64,000 nt of DNA, taken from Alphaproteobacteria bacterium (GTDB lineage Bacteria; Pseudomonadota; Alphaproteobacteria; UBA828). The notes under the pieces are model-generated. The model ran no database searches. It was not told where the DNA came from and saw only the letters and a list, made by a program, of their open reading frames with translations. The stretch covers positions 39,390 through 103,389 of the forward strand of contig JAJEEP010000140.1 in NCBI GenBank assembly GCA_022820945.1. The letters are read 5' to 3'. Made by a program: the position numbers and the translations under genes. Shown piece after piece: positions 51,018-59,783 of this stretch (the first letter of the stretch is position 1; each line of letters begins with the position of its first letter).

Positions 51018-51532
51018 GCGTCACCGCCGACATGCGCGCCGTCGTGGGCTCGAACGCCGTGCGGCTCGAGGAACTGCGCCGCTTCATCGAGCACGAGGCG
51101 GAGCTGCTGGACGAGCGGCGCTTCGACGAGTGGTGCGATCTCTACACCGAGGACGCCGCCTACTGGGTGCCCGCCACGCCGGAGCAGGAAAGCTGGCTGG
51201 ACCACGTCTCGCTCTTCTACGACGACAAACACACGATGCGGGTTCGCGTCCAGCGCCTCAACCATCCCCGCATCCACTGCCAGAGCCCGCCATCCAGCTG
51301 CGTGCGCGTGATCTCGGGCGTCCGCCTCGGCGAGGTGACGGCGGCGGGCGCCTGGCTGGTCCGCTCCAAGTTCGTGATGGTGGAGGACCGCCCCGGCAAC
51401 CCGCAGCGTGTCTTTGGCGGCCGCTACTCCCACACCATCGTGCAGGAGGGCGAGCGGCTGCGCATCCGCCTCAAGCGCGTCGACCTCACGAACTGCGACC
51501 AAAGCTTCCCCATGCTCACGCAGCCGTTCTGA
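51014..51532 (+). CDS. Ring-hydroxylating dioxygenase, beta subunit
   Basis: A 172-residue subunit of the NTF2-like fold. It has FIEHEAELLDERRFDEWCDLYTEDAAYWVP near the N-terminus and the conserved end LRIRLKRVDLTNCDQSFP. Beta subunits form the trimeric base of the alpha3-beta3 enzyme and are structural. It overlaps the alpha gene by ATGA. Confidence 0.92.
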   Translation: MSVTADMRAVVGSNAVRLEELRRFIEHEAELLDERRFDEWCDLYTEDAAYWVPATPEQESWLDHVSLFYDDKHTMRVRVQRLNHPRIHCQSPPSSCVRVISGVRLGEVTAAGAWLVRSKFVMVEDRPGNPQRVFGGRYSHTIVQEGERLRIRLKRVDLTNCDQSFPMLTQPF

Positions 51533-51696
51533 CGGCTGCCGCGAGCCCGCCGAGGCCGCTCCGCCGGCCTCTCCCCCGCCTGTCCCGACAAGAACGCACC
51601 GCCTATGATGGCAGTACCGGCAAGGGATGCGTGTCTGCTTACGCTCAACAACAAGAACGCGCGTAGGGCCGGCGAAACAATTGGGAGGCTACGGAG

Positions 51697-52818
51697 ATGA
51701 GAAAGATTTTGCGCAATGCGGCGCTCGGCGCTGCGGCACTGGCGTTTCTCGCGGGCGGCATGGCGCCGGTCGCGACCGCCACCGCACAAGACAAGATCAA
51801 GGTCTATGTGAGCCTGGGTTTCGAGGGCAACACCTGGATGGATGCGTCCACCAACCTGCTGAGCTCGATCGCAGGGACCAAGGACTACAAGGACCGGGTG
51901 GACATTGAAATCCAGTCCGCGCGCGGCAATGCGCAGACCCAGATCCAGCAGATCAACGCCATGGTGCAGGCCGGCGCGCAGGTCATCGTCTCATGGGCGA
52001 TCTCGCCGACGGCGCTCAACCGCGCCATCCGCAACGCCTGCCGCCGCGGCGTGGTCTTCATCACCTTCGACGCTCAGGTCACCGAGCCTTGCGCCTATCA
52101 CGTCGGCATCAATCAGGACTGGGCCGGCGCAGGCCCGGCCGAATGGCTGGCCGAGGAGCTTGGCGGCAAGGGGAATATCGTCTTCATGGGCGGCATCCCC
52201 GGCAACATGGTCGACCTGCGGCGGAATTCCGCGGCCAAGGCGGTGTTCGCCGAATTCCCGGACATCACGATCATCGCCGACACGCCCAGCATGTGGAACA
52301 ACGCCACGGCGAAGCAGAAGTTGACCGAGATCGTGGCCACCCACGGCTGGGACAAGATCGACGGCCTGTGGACCCAGACCGGCTGCTACGTCTTCACCCA
52401 GATGCAGGTGGACGCGGGCCGCGGCGATTCGCTGAAGCCCTGCGCCGGCAATGGCACCAATGGCCACCGTGTGGCCCAGCTCGCGCCGGGAACGACCGAG
52501 GGCGCCTACGGGCTGCGCAGCGCCTCCATGGGCTCGCCGCCCTGGGCCGCGCCGTATGCCTTCAAGCTCGGGATGGCCAAGTTCGACGGCGCCGAGATCC
52601 CGCGCTTCGCCGAAATCCCGATGCCCTTGGTCACGCCGGGGCAGACGGAGCTCTGCGACACGGGAGACAAGGCCGAGCTCACCTCCAAGGAGTGGTCCTG
52701 CAACGCGGTGCCGCTTTCCGTCGCGCCGTCCAACTACTTCATCGACGTCTGGCATTCGCAGGTTCCGGAGCTCGACGTCTACTCCGCGCTCGAGGGCAAG
52801 GTGCCCGAGGGTAGCTGA
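51697..52818 (+). CDS. Sugar ABC transporter substrate-binding protein (RbsB/XylF-like)
   Basis: A 373-residue receptor with a Sec signal (MRKILRNAALGAAALAFLAGG, cleavage about residue 31 after ATATA). The mature part has the type I periplasmic fold with KVYVSLGFEGNTWMDA, QTQIQQINAMVQAGAQVIVSWA and GKGNIVFMGGIPGN. It heads a ribose-type transporter operon with an ATPase and a double permease. A good GGGAGG site precedes the ATG. Ligand unknown; the neighbouring dioxygenase suggests an aromatic or sugar conjugate but this is weak. Confidence 0.9.
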   Translation: MRKILRNAALGAAALAFLAGGMAPVATATAQDKIKVYVSLGFEGNTWMDASTNLLSSIAGTKDYKDRVDIEIQSARGNAQTQIQQINAMVQAGAQVIVSWAISPTALNRAIRNACRRGVVFITFDAQVTEPCAYHVGINQDWAGAGPAEWLAEELGGKGNIVFMGGIPGNMVDLRRNSAAKAVFAEFPDITIIADTPSMWNNATAKQKLTEIVATHGWDKIDGLWTQTGCYVFTQMQVDAGRGDSLKPCAGNGTNGHRVAQLAPGTTEGAYGLRSASMGSPPWAAPYAFKLGMAKFDGAEIPRFAEIPMPLVTPGQTELCDTGDKAELTSKEWSCNAVPLSVAPSNYFIDVWHSQVPELDVYSALEGKVPEGS

Positions 52819-52877
52819 TCGCGACTCCAGGGCAGCGCTGGCCGGCCGGACCGGTCTCGGCCGGATCGGAGGCGTGA

Positions 52878-52904
52878 GGGGCGCAGCGTTCGTCGCTGCG
52901 CCCC
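52878..52904 (+). promoter_or_regulatory. Intercistronic hairpin after ribose-type binding-protein gene
   Basis: A perfect 11-bp stem (GGGGCGCAGCG, 52878-52888, with 52894-52904) closes a TTCGT loop between the binding-protein stop and the ATPase start. There is no T-run, so mRNA stabilisation or partial attenuation is more likely than full termination. Confidence 0.6.
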
Positions 52905-52949
52905 GCGCTCCCGGCACGACCGGCCGGCCGCAGCGCGTGGAAGCCGGCA

Positions 52950-54473
52950 ATGGATGATCAGGCGCCGGCGGTCGAGACCCGCGGCCTGAGCAAGGCGTTC
53001 GGCGCGACCGTTGCGCTCGACGACGTCTCGCTCGCCATTCCGCGAGGGAAAGTCCATGCGCTGCTCGGCGAGAACGGCGCCGGCAAGTCGACGCTGGTCA
53101 AGATCCTGAGCGGCCTCAGCCGGCCGGACACCGGCGAGATCGCGCTGTTCGAGAACCCTGCACACATCCACACGCCGCGGGATTCCCACCGCCTCGGAAT
53201 CCAGACCGCCTACCAGGAAATCTCGCTGATCGGCGATCTCACGGTCGTGCAAAACATGCTGCTCCCCTACGAGCCGACCGGGCCGAGCGGGAACATCAAG
53301 CGACGCGAATCGGAGCAGCGCGTGCGGCGCGCCCTCGCCGACCTCGGCCTCGACGATATCGACCCACACGCCGAGGTGCGGACGCTGGCGCTGCCGACCC
53401 AGCAGAAGATCGAGATCGCCCGCGCGGTCTCCCGCAAGCCGCAGTTGCTGTTGCTGGACGAGCCGACCTCGTCGCTTTCCGGCAACGACGTGCAGTGGCT
53501 GGGCGCGCTCTTCGACCGGCTGCGCGCGGAAGGCACCACCATCGTCTTCATCTCCCACCGGATGCAGGAGGTGCGGGATTTCTGCGACAGCCTGACCATC
53601 CTGCGCAACGGCCGCATGGTGGGGAGCTTCGAGGCCGACGAAATCTCCGACGACCGCGTGATCGAGCTGGTGATCGGGCGCTCGCTCGCGGCCACCTTTC
53701 CGCCCAGGCCGGCTGAGCCGGCGCGACGCGGAGAGACGCCGATCCTGGCCGGCGACGGGCTGGCCATCGAGGGCGGCGTGCAGGACTTCTCGTTCGATCT
53801 CTGGTCCGGCGAGATCCTCGGCGTCGGCGGACTCGAAGGCATGGGCCAGCGCGACCTCTTCCTCGCGCTCTTCGGCATGGTAGGGCTCAGCGCCGGCCAC
53901 ATTCGGATCGGCGGCAACCCCGTGACGCTCCGGACCCCGAAGGACGCCGTGAACAGCCGCATCGGCATCAGCTTCGTGCCGGAAGACCGCAAGACCGAGG
54001 CGCTCTTCCTCGCGCTCACCGGTCGCGAGAACATCTCGCTCCCGATCATCGACCGCTGCGTGCGCTTCGGCCTCGTGAACCTGGAGCAGGAGGCGCAGGC
54101 GGTGGGGCGCGTGCTCGACATGGTGCAGGTCGACCGGCGCGCGCTCTACAGCGCCTGCAACGTCTTCAGCGGCGGCAACCAGCAGAAGATCGCCATCGCC
54201 AAGTGGCTGCTCGCCGAGAGCCGGGTGCTGCTCATGTACGACCCCACACGCGGCGTCGATGTCGGCACCAAGGCGGAGATCTATGCCCTCGTGCGGGCCT
54301 ACGCCGATGCGGGCGGGGCGGTGCTCTACTACTCCACCGACGTGCCGGAGCTCGTGAACCTCTGCGACTCCGTGATGGTGATCTACCGCGGCCGCAAGGC
54401 GGCCTCGCTTGCCGGCGACGAGATCACCGAGGCCAGCATCATGCGCGCCGCACTCGGCGAGGGCTCCCGATGA
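52950..54473 (+). CDS. Ribose-type ABC transporter dual ATPase (RbsA-like)
   Basis: A 507-residue protein with two nucleotide-binding domains. The first has Walker A GENGAGKST, signature-like LPTQQKIEIARAV and Walker B LLLLDEPTSSL. The second has a degenerate Walker A (GLEGMGQRDLFL), as is usual for RbsA/MglA proteins, and the signature FSGGNQQKIAIAKWL with LMYDPTRGVDVGTK. It is coupled to the permease gene by an ATGA overlap. Confidence 0.93.
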   Translation: MDDQAPAVETRGLSKAFGATVALDDVSLAIPRGKVHALLGENGAGKSTLVKILSGLSRPDTGEIALFENPAHIHTPRDSHRLGIQTAYQEISLIGDLTVVQNMLLPYEPTGPSGNIKRRESEQRVRRALADLGLDDIDPHAEVRTLALPTQQKIEIARAVSRKPQLLLLDEPTSSLSGNDVQWLGALFDRLRAEGTTIVFISHRMQEVRDFCDSLTILRNGRMVGSFEADEISDDRVIELVIGRSLAATFPPRPAEPARRGETPILAGDGLAIEGGVQDFSFDLWSGEILGVGGLEGMGQRDLFLALFGMVGLSAGHIRIGGNPVTLRTPKDAVNSRIGISFVPEDRKTEALFLALTGRENISLPIIDRCVRFGLVNLEQEAQAVGRVLDMVQVDRRALYSACNVFSGGNQQKIAIAKWLLAESRVLLMYDPTRGVDVGTKAEIYALVRAYADAGGAVLYYSTDVPELVNLCDSVMVIYRGRKAASLAGDEITEASIMRAALGEGSR

Positions 54474-56554
54474 CGCCGTTGAGCGCGCTCCGGTTGCCCT
54501 ACCTGCCGCCGTTCAGCTGGTCACGCCAGCGCGGCACGATCATCGCCATCGCCGTGTTCGCCGCCACCATGATCGCGCTGCAGCTCATCACCGGCCAGGG
54601 CATCGCTTACTTCGACATCAGCAGCATCAGCGCGAGTGCCGCGACGCTGGCGCTCGCCGCCCTCGGCGAGACCATCGTCATCCTCGCCGGCGGGCTCGAT
54701 CTCTCGGCCGGCGCGGTGATCTCGCTGGTCAACGTCGTGCTGGTCACCCAGCTCGGCCCCCACGCCGACATGGGGACCGGCCTCTTCACCCTCGTCGCTC
54801 TGGTCATCGCGCTCGGCCTGGGCGCGGCCATCGGCGCGCTCAACGGCTTCCTCGTCGCCTACGTGCGCCTGCAGTCGATCGTGGTGACGCTCGCCACCAT
54901 GTTCATCGCCCAGGGTGCTGCGCTGCTGGTGCTCAAGTTCCCCGGCGGTGAAATGCCGTGGGACTTCAGCCTGGTCTTCACCGGCGACGTCATCACCGAG
55001 GGCTTGCCCGCGCCGGTCGTCGTGCTCGCGGTCGCCATCCTGTTCTGGCTGCTGCTCAAGAACACGCGCATCGGCACCGGCATCTACGCCATCGGCAGCG
55101 ATGCGGGATCGGCCGAGGCCAACGGGGTCGACGTGCGACGCGCCCGCTTCCTCACCTTCACCTTCGCCGGCATGTGCTACGGCGCGGCCGGCCTCTTCAT
55201 CACCGCCAACATGGGCGGCGGCGACCCGCTGATCGGCGCCAAGATGCTGCTGCAGATCTTCGCCGCCGTGGTGCTGGGCGGCACGCTGATCGGCGGCGGC
55301 CGGGGCGGCGCCGTCGGCACCATCTTCGGCGCGCTGACGCTCACCGTCGTGGTCAACATCTTCCTCGTGCTCGGCGTGCGCACTTACTACACGCCGATCG
55401 TCGAAGGCGTGATCCTGCTCATCGCCGTGCTCGGCTTCTCCCTCGGCCGCGACTCGCCGGTGGTGGAGATCACGCGCTTCTGGCGGGCGACGCTGCGGGC
55501 GCTCAAGGAGTCCTCGCTGCCCTCCCGGCTGCGGGTCGTGGGCGAGCCGATCCGCTTCGGCGGGCTCGACCCGCCGGCGGGCGGCGGTGGCACGGCAAGC
55601 GCCGTCTCCTGGCTCGACCGGAACCGCGCGGTGCTGCGCTTCGCCGTGCCGGCCTACGTCATCTACATCGTGATCCTGGGCGTGACCGTCGGCATCTTCG
55701 GCGGCGACTTCTCGCCGCTCGCCTACCTCAACGCCATGCTGATCCTGACCGCCTTCCTGGCGATCCTCGGCCTCGGTCAAGGCACGGTCATCATCACCGG
55801 CGGGCTCGATCTCTCGGTCCCCTGGACCATGACCTTCCCGGCCATCGTCGTCACCACGCTCTGCAACGGCCTCGACGCGCCCGCGGTGTGGGTGATTCCG
55901 GTGTCGCTCGCGATCGGCATCGCCATCGGCTTCCTCAACGGCATGACCATCGTCCTCTTCGGGCTCTCACCGATCATCGTGACGCTCGCCATGAACGGCA
56001 TCCTGGAAGGCGTGTCGCTGCTGTTCAGCGACGGCGCGCCCATCGGCAAGGCGCCGCCGGCGCTGGCCTGGTTCGTGACCGGCCGCATCGCGGGCATCGC
56101 GCCCATCGGCTGGTTCCTCATCGCCTTCGTCGTCGTCGCGACGCTCTACCTCAACCGGAGCGCACCGGGGCGGCGCATCTTCGCGGTGGGCAACAGCGAG
56201 CGGGTGAGCCGCCTCTCCGGCGTGCGCACCGGCTTCCCCATCGTCGGCGCCTACGTGCTGAGCGGCTTCTGCTCGGCGCTGGTCGGGGTCTTCCTCGCGG
56301 GCTTCAGCGCCCAGGCGTTCTACGGCATGGGCGACCCCTACCTGCTCTCATCCATCGCCGTGGTGGTGCTGGGCGGCACGCTGATCACCGGGGGCCGCGG
56401 CCACTATCTCGGCATTCTGGGCGGCGCGATCCTGTTCACCGGCCTCGGCATCATGCTGTCCGGCACGGTGCTGCCCGAGGCCGTGCGCAACATCATCTAC
56501 GGCCTCGTCCTGCTCGGCGCGATCGTCGCGCTCCGAGAGCGCGCGAGTGCATAA
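54470..56554 (+). CDS. Double-length ribose-type ABC permease (tandem RbsC fusion)
   Basis: A 694-residue protein made of two complete RbsC-like permeases in tandem. The start at 54470 overlaps the ATPase stop. The family motif appears twice: LAGGLDLSAGAVISL (about residue 75) and ITGGLDLSVPWTMTF (about 440), as does the GGTLIGGGRGG / GGTLITGGRGH block near each half's end. A hydrophilic linker (about 335-385) joins the halves. Single RbsC proteins are about 320 residues, so this should supply the whole permease dimer as one chain. The last nine codons lie in a 28-bp tandem repeat. Confidence 0.92.
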   Translation: MTPLSALRLPYLPPFSWSRQRGTIIAIAVFAATMIALQLITGQGIAYFDISSISASAATLALAALGETIVILAGGLDLSAGAVISLVNVVLVTQLGPHADMGTGLFTLVALVIALGLGAAIGALNGFLVAYVRLQSIVVTLATMFIAQGAALLVLKFPGGEMPWDFSLVFTGDVITEGLPAPVVVLAVAILFWLLLKNTRIGTGIYAIGSDAGSAEANGVDVRRARFLTFTFAGMCYGAAGLFITANMGGGDPLIGAKMLLQIFAAVVLGGTLIGGGRGGAVGTIFGALTLTVVVNIFLVLGVRTYYTPIVEGVILLIAVLGFSLGRDSPVVEITRFWRATLRALKESSLPSRLRVVGEPIRFGGLDPPAGGGGTASAVSWLDRNRAVLRFAVPAYVIYIVILGVTVGIFGGDFSPLAYLNAMLILTAFLAILGLGQGTVIITGGLDLSVPWTMTFPAIVVTTLCNGLDAPAVWVIPVSLAIGIAIGFLNGMTIVLFGLSPIIVTLAMNGILEGVSLLFSDGAPIGKAPPALAWFVTGRIAGIAPIGWFLIAFVVVATLYLNRSAPGRRIFAVGNSERVSRLSGVRTGFPIVGAYVLSGFCSALVGVFLAGFSAQAFYGMGDPYLLSSIAVVVLGGTLITGGRGHYLGILGGAILFTGLGIMLSGTVLPEAVRNIIYGLVLLGAIVALRERASA

Positions 56555-56602
56555 CGCGCTCCGAGAGCGCGCGAGTGCATAACGCGCTTCGAGAGCGCTC
56601 GA
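56527..56602. repeat. 28-bp tandem repeat spanning the permease stop codon
   Basis: Two perfect copies of a 28-base unit (56527-56554 and 56555-56582) are followed by a degenerate third copy to about 56602. Each unit contains GCGCTC-CGA-GAGCGC, a short hairpin, and ends in TAA, so the first copy encodes the last permease residues and stop and the second would repeat them. It may act as a terminator array or reflect a recent duplication. Confidence 0.8.
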
Positions 56603-56669
56603 CCGTCTGACTCTCCGCTCCTCCGGCATGAGGCTGTTTCCCACCGTCACGCAGGCGGTAGTGTGAGGC

Positions 56670-57611
56670 ATGGAGCAGGAGACGTCGCAGGCGACACCGA
56701 AGCCCGCAGGGCCCACGCGCGCGGGCCAGGCGCACGCGCACGTGCTCGCCATTCTGATGACCGCGGTCATCTCCACGTCGTTTCCGCTTGGCGAGCACAT
56801 CACCCACGGCCTCGATCCGGCGGTGCTGATGTGCGTTCGCTTCGCGATCGCGGCGCTGTTCATGGCGCCTATCGTCGCCTGGCGCGAAGGCATGACGCTG
56901 CCTTCGGCCCGGTCGTGCCTCCGCTACCTCGCGCTGGGCGCGCCGCTGGCCTTCTTCTTCTGGTGCATGTTCGAGGCGCTGCGCACCTCCAGCGGCCTCA
57001 ACACCAGCGCAATCTTCACCATCGTGCCGGGCCTTTCCGCTCTCTTCGGCGCGGTGTTGGTGGGGGAGCGGCTGGGCCTCCACCGGCTTGCAGCGCTCTT
57101 CCTCGGCATGATCGGTGCGCTCTGGATCATCTTTCGCGGCGACCCGGCACGCCTAATCGCGCTCGACGTCACCGTCGGCGACGGTATCTTCCTCGCGGGC
57201 TGCGTCGGCTTCGGCATTTACGGGCCGCTGATCAAGCGCCTGCATCGGGGCGAACCAGTGCTGGTGCTGACCTTCTGGACCCTGGTTGCAGCGGGAATCT
57301 GGTTGGTGGCGGCGAGCAACGTCAAGCTCTGGCGCACCGACTGGTCCGGGGTCGAGACGGTGGTGCTGGGCGGCATGGTCTATCTCGCCATCTTCCCGAC
57401 CGTCATCTCGTTCTTCATTACCCAGTACGCGACGCTCCGCATCGGTCCGACCCGGGTGCAGGCATACGGCTACGCTTTGCCGGCGATGGTGCTGCTGATC
57501 GACCTCGCGCTGGGCAAGCCCGCGCCGCCGGTGATGACCATCCCCGGCCTCGCCATCGTGCTGCTGGCAAGCCTGGTGGTGCAGCGCGGCGCGATCCGCG
57601 AGTTCCGTTAG
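56670..57611 (+). CDS. EamA/DMT-family transporter
   Basis: A 313-residue inner-membrane protein with ten hydrophobic segments in two EamA repeats (about 26-155 and 170-305). Markers include FEALRTSSGLNTSAIFTIVPGLSALFGAVLVGERLG in the first repeat and the matching end of the second (RIGPTRVQAYGYALPAMVLLIDLALGK). DMT proteins mostly export metabolites or amino acids. It starts 115 bases after the ribose-type permease, beyond the tandem repeat, so it probably has separate transcription. Substrate unknown. Confidence 0.9.
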   Translation: MEQETSQATPKPAGPTRAGQAHAHVLAILMTAVISTSFPLGEHITHGLDPAVLMCVRFAIAALFMAPIVAWREGMTLPSARSCLRYLALGAPLAFFFWCMFEALRTSSGLNTSAIFTIVPGLSALFGAVLVGERLGLHRLAALFLGMIGALWIIFRGDPARLIALDVTVGDGIFLAGCVGFGIYGPLIKRLHRGEPVLVLTFWTLVAAGIWLVAASNVKLWRTDWSGVETVVLGGMVYLAIFPTVISFFITQYATLRIGPTRVQAYGYALPAMVLLIDLALGKPAPPVMTIPGLAIVLLASLVVQRGAIREFR

Positions 57612-57680
57612 CTCGCATTTCTCCACCGTCACATCCTGCTCGCCTTTCAGCCGTGTGGGATGGACACGCAAACTATTGAC

Positions 57681-57772
57681 GCGGGACACGCCGGGATCAC
57701 GCGGGATGAGCGAGGTGAGCGGGATACGTGGGACAAGCGGGATTGGGTGGGACAGGCGGGACAGGCGGGATT
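57681..57772. repeat. Degenerate 9-bp tandem repeats (GCGGGAYNN)
   Basis: About ten tandem copies of a nine-base unit of the form GCGGGAYNN (variants GCGGGATGA, GTGGGACAA, GGCGGGACA) fill this part of the 263-base gap between the convergent EamA and ruvX genes. The strand bias is strong, with purines on the plus strand. I see no coding capacity or promoter. The rest of the gap holds nothing recognisable. Confidence 0.65.
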
Positions 57773-57874
57773 CCAAAGTGGAGGCGGATGCGCTTCATGG
57801 CGCAATACTGGCACCCCCACCGCGCACGGTGCACCGCACCATGGTCCGGGGAAATGCGGACAGGGATCGTTGCG

Positions 57875-58339
57875 CTACGGCCCCCGCAGCCGGTCGAGCG
57901 CGCCCTGCAGGATGTAGGCCGCCGCCACCTGGTCGACCTTGCGCGCCCGCTTGCGGCGCGAGAGGTCGGCGTCGAGCATCGCGCGTTCGGCCGCGACGGT
58001 GGACCAGCGCTCGTCCCAGAAGGTCACCGGCAGCGCCAGCGCCTCGGCGAGCCGTGCGGCTGTGTCGCGGGCGGATTGCGCGCGCGGTCCCTCGCTCCCG
58101 TCCATGTTGACCGGAAGCCCCACGACAATGCCGCCGATCCCTTCGTCCGCGATCAGCGCGCGCAGGGTCTCGATGTCGCGGGAGAGCTTGGTCCGCCTGA
58201 GCGTGGTGCGCGCGGTCGCGATCGTGCGGCTCACGTCGGAGACCGCGATGCCGATGGTCTTCGAGCCGAGATCGAGCCCCATCAGGCGCGCCTCTGCCGC
58301 CAGCAGACCATTCAACTCGTTCAGATCGCAGATCGCCAT
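57875..58339 (-). CDS. ruvX: Putative pre-16S rRNA nuclease / Holliday junction resolvase (YqgF)
   Basis: A 154-residue RNase H-fold protein. Catalytic blocks are MGLDLGSKTIGIAVSD, VVGLPVNMDGSEG and FWDERWSTVAAE, ending DQVAAAYILQGALD, all standard for YqgF/RuvX, which processes the 16S rRNA 5' end. The start MAICDLNEL at 58339 was chosen on family length. It is 30 bases downstream of the DUF3179 gene on the same strand. Confidence 0.94.
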   Translation of the reverse strand: MAICDLNELNGLLAAEARLMGLDLGSKTIGIAVSDVSRTIATARTTLRRTKLSRDIETLRALIADEGIGGIVVGLPVNMDGSEGPRAQSARDTAARLAEALALPVTFWDERWSTVAAERAMLDADLSRRKRARKVDQVAAAYILQGALDRLRGP

Positions 58340-58369
58340 GACTCGCGGACGGCACGTTAGCACGGCCTG

Positions 58370-59740
58370 CTACCGCACCAGCCGGGTGTTCGGGAACGCG
58401 GCGTACCAGCCGAACCAGAACGCCCGCTGCGCCGGGATACGGTGGAGCACGCGCCCGTCCTCGGCGGTGAGGGCGTACTCGTCCATCGTCCAGATCGTGC
58501 CGGTCTCGTCCTCGACGCGCCGGTCGCCGTCGTAGCGGGCGAACGTCACGTCTTCGCTCGCGTAGGCGCGGTTCGCACCCGACGGATCGGTGAGCACCAC
58601 GAGCGCCGTGCCTTCGATCGCATCGTGGTGGACGGGGTTTGCAGCGAGGAACGCGGCCGCTATGGCAAGCGGCGCCTCGGGGTGACGGGCGAGTAGCAGC
58701 GTGAACACCTCGTCCTTGTTCTTCAGCCGCCTGTCGAGCACCGGGACTTGGAACATCAGCGCGTCGGTCGCGAAGTAGTCGCGGTAGGCCGCCCCTTCGG
58801 CGTAGTCGCGCATGTAGCCGGTATCGAGCGAGAGCACGCGGGTGCCGGGGTGCCGCCTGCGCCACTCGCCCCAGGTGGTCGTCACCACGCTCCCGCGCTC
58901 CAGCACGATGCCCTTGCCCACAAGCGGCCCGACCACCGGCGTGCCCCGCATCGTGCTCCACAGCGACTGGGTGGCCAGGTCGTACATGAGCTTGTTCGAG
59001 CGGTAGAGGAATCCGCTCGTGCCGAGCCGGTGATGCACGCCGTCGTGCTCGGTGCGATAGAGGATCACGGTGCCGCAGAGCGTGCAGTACACGCCTGCGA
59101 CCGGCACGCCGCCCACGGTGTCGACGAACATCTCGTGCCAGGCGAGGATGCGCTTCGGATAGGCCCGGGCGTCGCCGTTGACGGAGATGCCGAACACGAT
59201 GTGGTCGTCCTCGAGATAGCCGGCGTCTTGCGCGGCCAGCATCGCCGGGTCGCGGAGCGGTGGAATGCCATCCTGCCGCACGCCACCCCAGACGATTTCG
59301 TCGAGCCGGATGAGCGTCTCGCCGGCGGTGTCGAAGTACGCTGAGAATCGCGGGTCGATCAGGCTGTAGAGTGCGCTCTTGAAAGCGGCATAGCGCGGGT
59401 GCCGCGCCTCGGGCGCATTCCACATCTCGCGTTGCCATGCGTCGAGGTCGCGGCCGAGCCCGGCGCCGCCCTCCCGCTCCATGATCCGCACCAGGGCGCC
59501 GGAGACCTCCGCGTTGCGGGTCAGGCGGATCGTCTCCAGCGCCATCGGCAGGAACGACGGCTCCCAGTGCGTCTCGATCAGCTCCGTCGCGCGTGCCGTG
59601 TCGCTCGCGTCGCCTGCGAGCAAGGTCAGGAACGCGCGGGTGACGGCGCGGTCGGTGATCTCCGCCCTGGAGTGAACGGCGGTCGCCGCCAGCATCAGGA
59701 CGATGCCGAACGCGATGACGAGGGTGCGATTGGCAGGCAT
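58370..59740 (-). CDS. DUF3179 domain-containing secreted protein
   Basis: A 456-residue protein from the ATG at 59740, with a signal peptide (MPANRTLVIAFGIVLMLAATAV, cleavage about residue 26 at SRA). The DUF3179 core has DDHIVFGISVNGDARAYPKRILAWHEM and AGVYCTLCGTVILYRT, with an invariant C-x2-C pair, then TSGFLYRSNKLMYD and LWSTMRGTPVVGPL. The function of the family is unknown; the fold and cysteines suggest metal binding outside the cytoplasm. It lies upstream of ruvX and opens towards a weak ORF on the other strand. Confidence 0.88.
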   Translation of the reverse strand: MPANRTLVIAFGIVLMLAATAVHSRAEITDRAVTRAFLTLLAGDASDTARATELIETHWEPSFLPMALETIRLTRNAEVSGALVRIMEREGGAGLGRDLDAWQREMWNAPEARHPRYAAFKSALYSLIDPRFSAYFDTAGETLIRLDEIVWGGVRQDGIPPLRDPAMLAAQDAGYLEDDHIVFGISVNGDARAYPKRILAWHEMFVDTVGGVPVAGVYCTLCGTVILYRTEHDGVHHRLGTSGFLYRSNKLMYDLATQSLWSTMRGTPVVGPLVGKGIVLERGSVVTTTWGEWRRRHPGTRVLSLDTGYMRDYAEGAAYRDYFATDALMFQVPVLDRRLKNKDEVFTLLLARHPEAPLAIAAAFLAANPVHHDAIEGTALVVLTDPSGANRAYASEDVTFARYDGDRRVEDETGTIWTMDEYALTAEDGRVLHRIPAQRAFWFGWYAAFPNTRLVR

Positions 59741-59783
59741 GGGGTGTCTCCTTGACCTGCCCCCGGCGACCGGTCCAGGCGGA

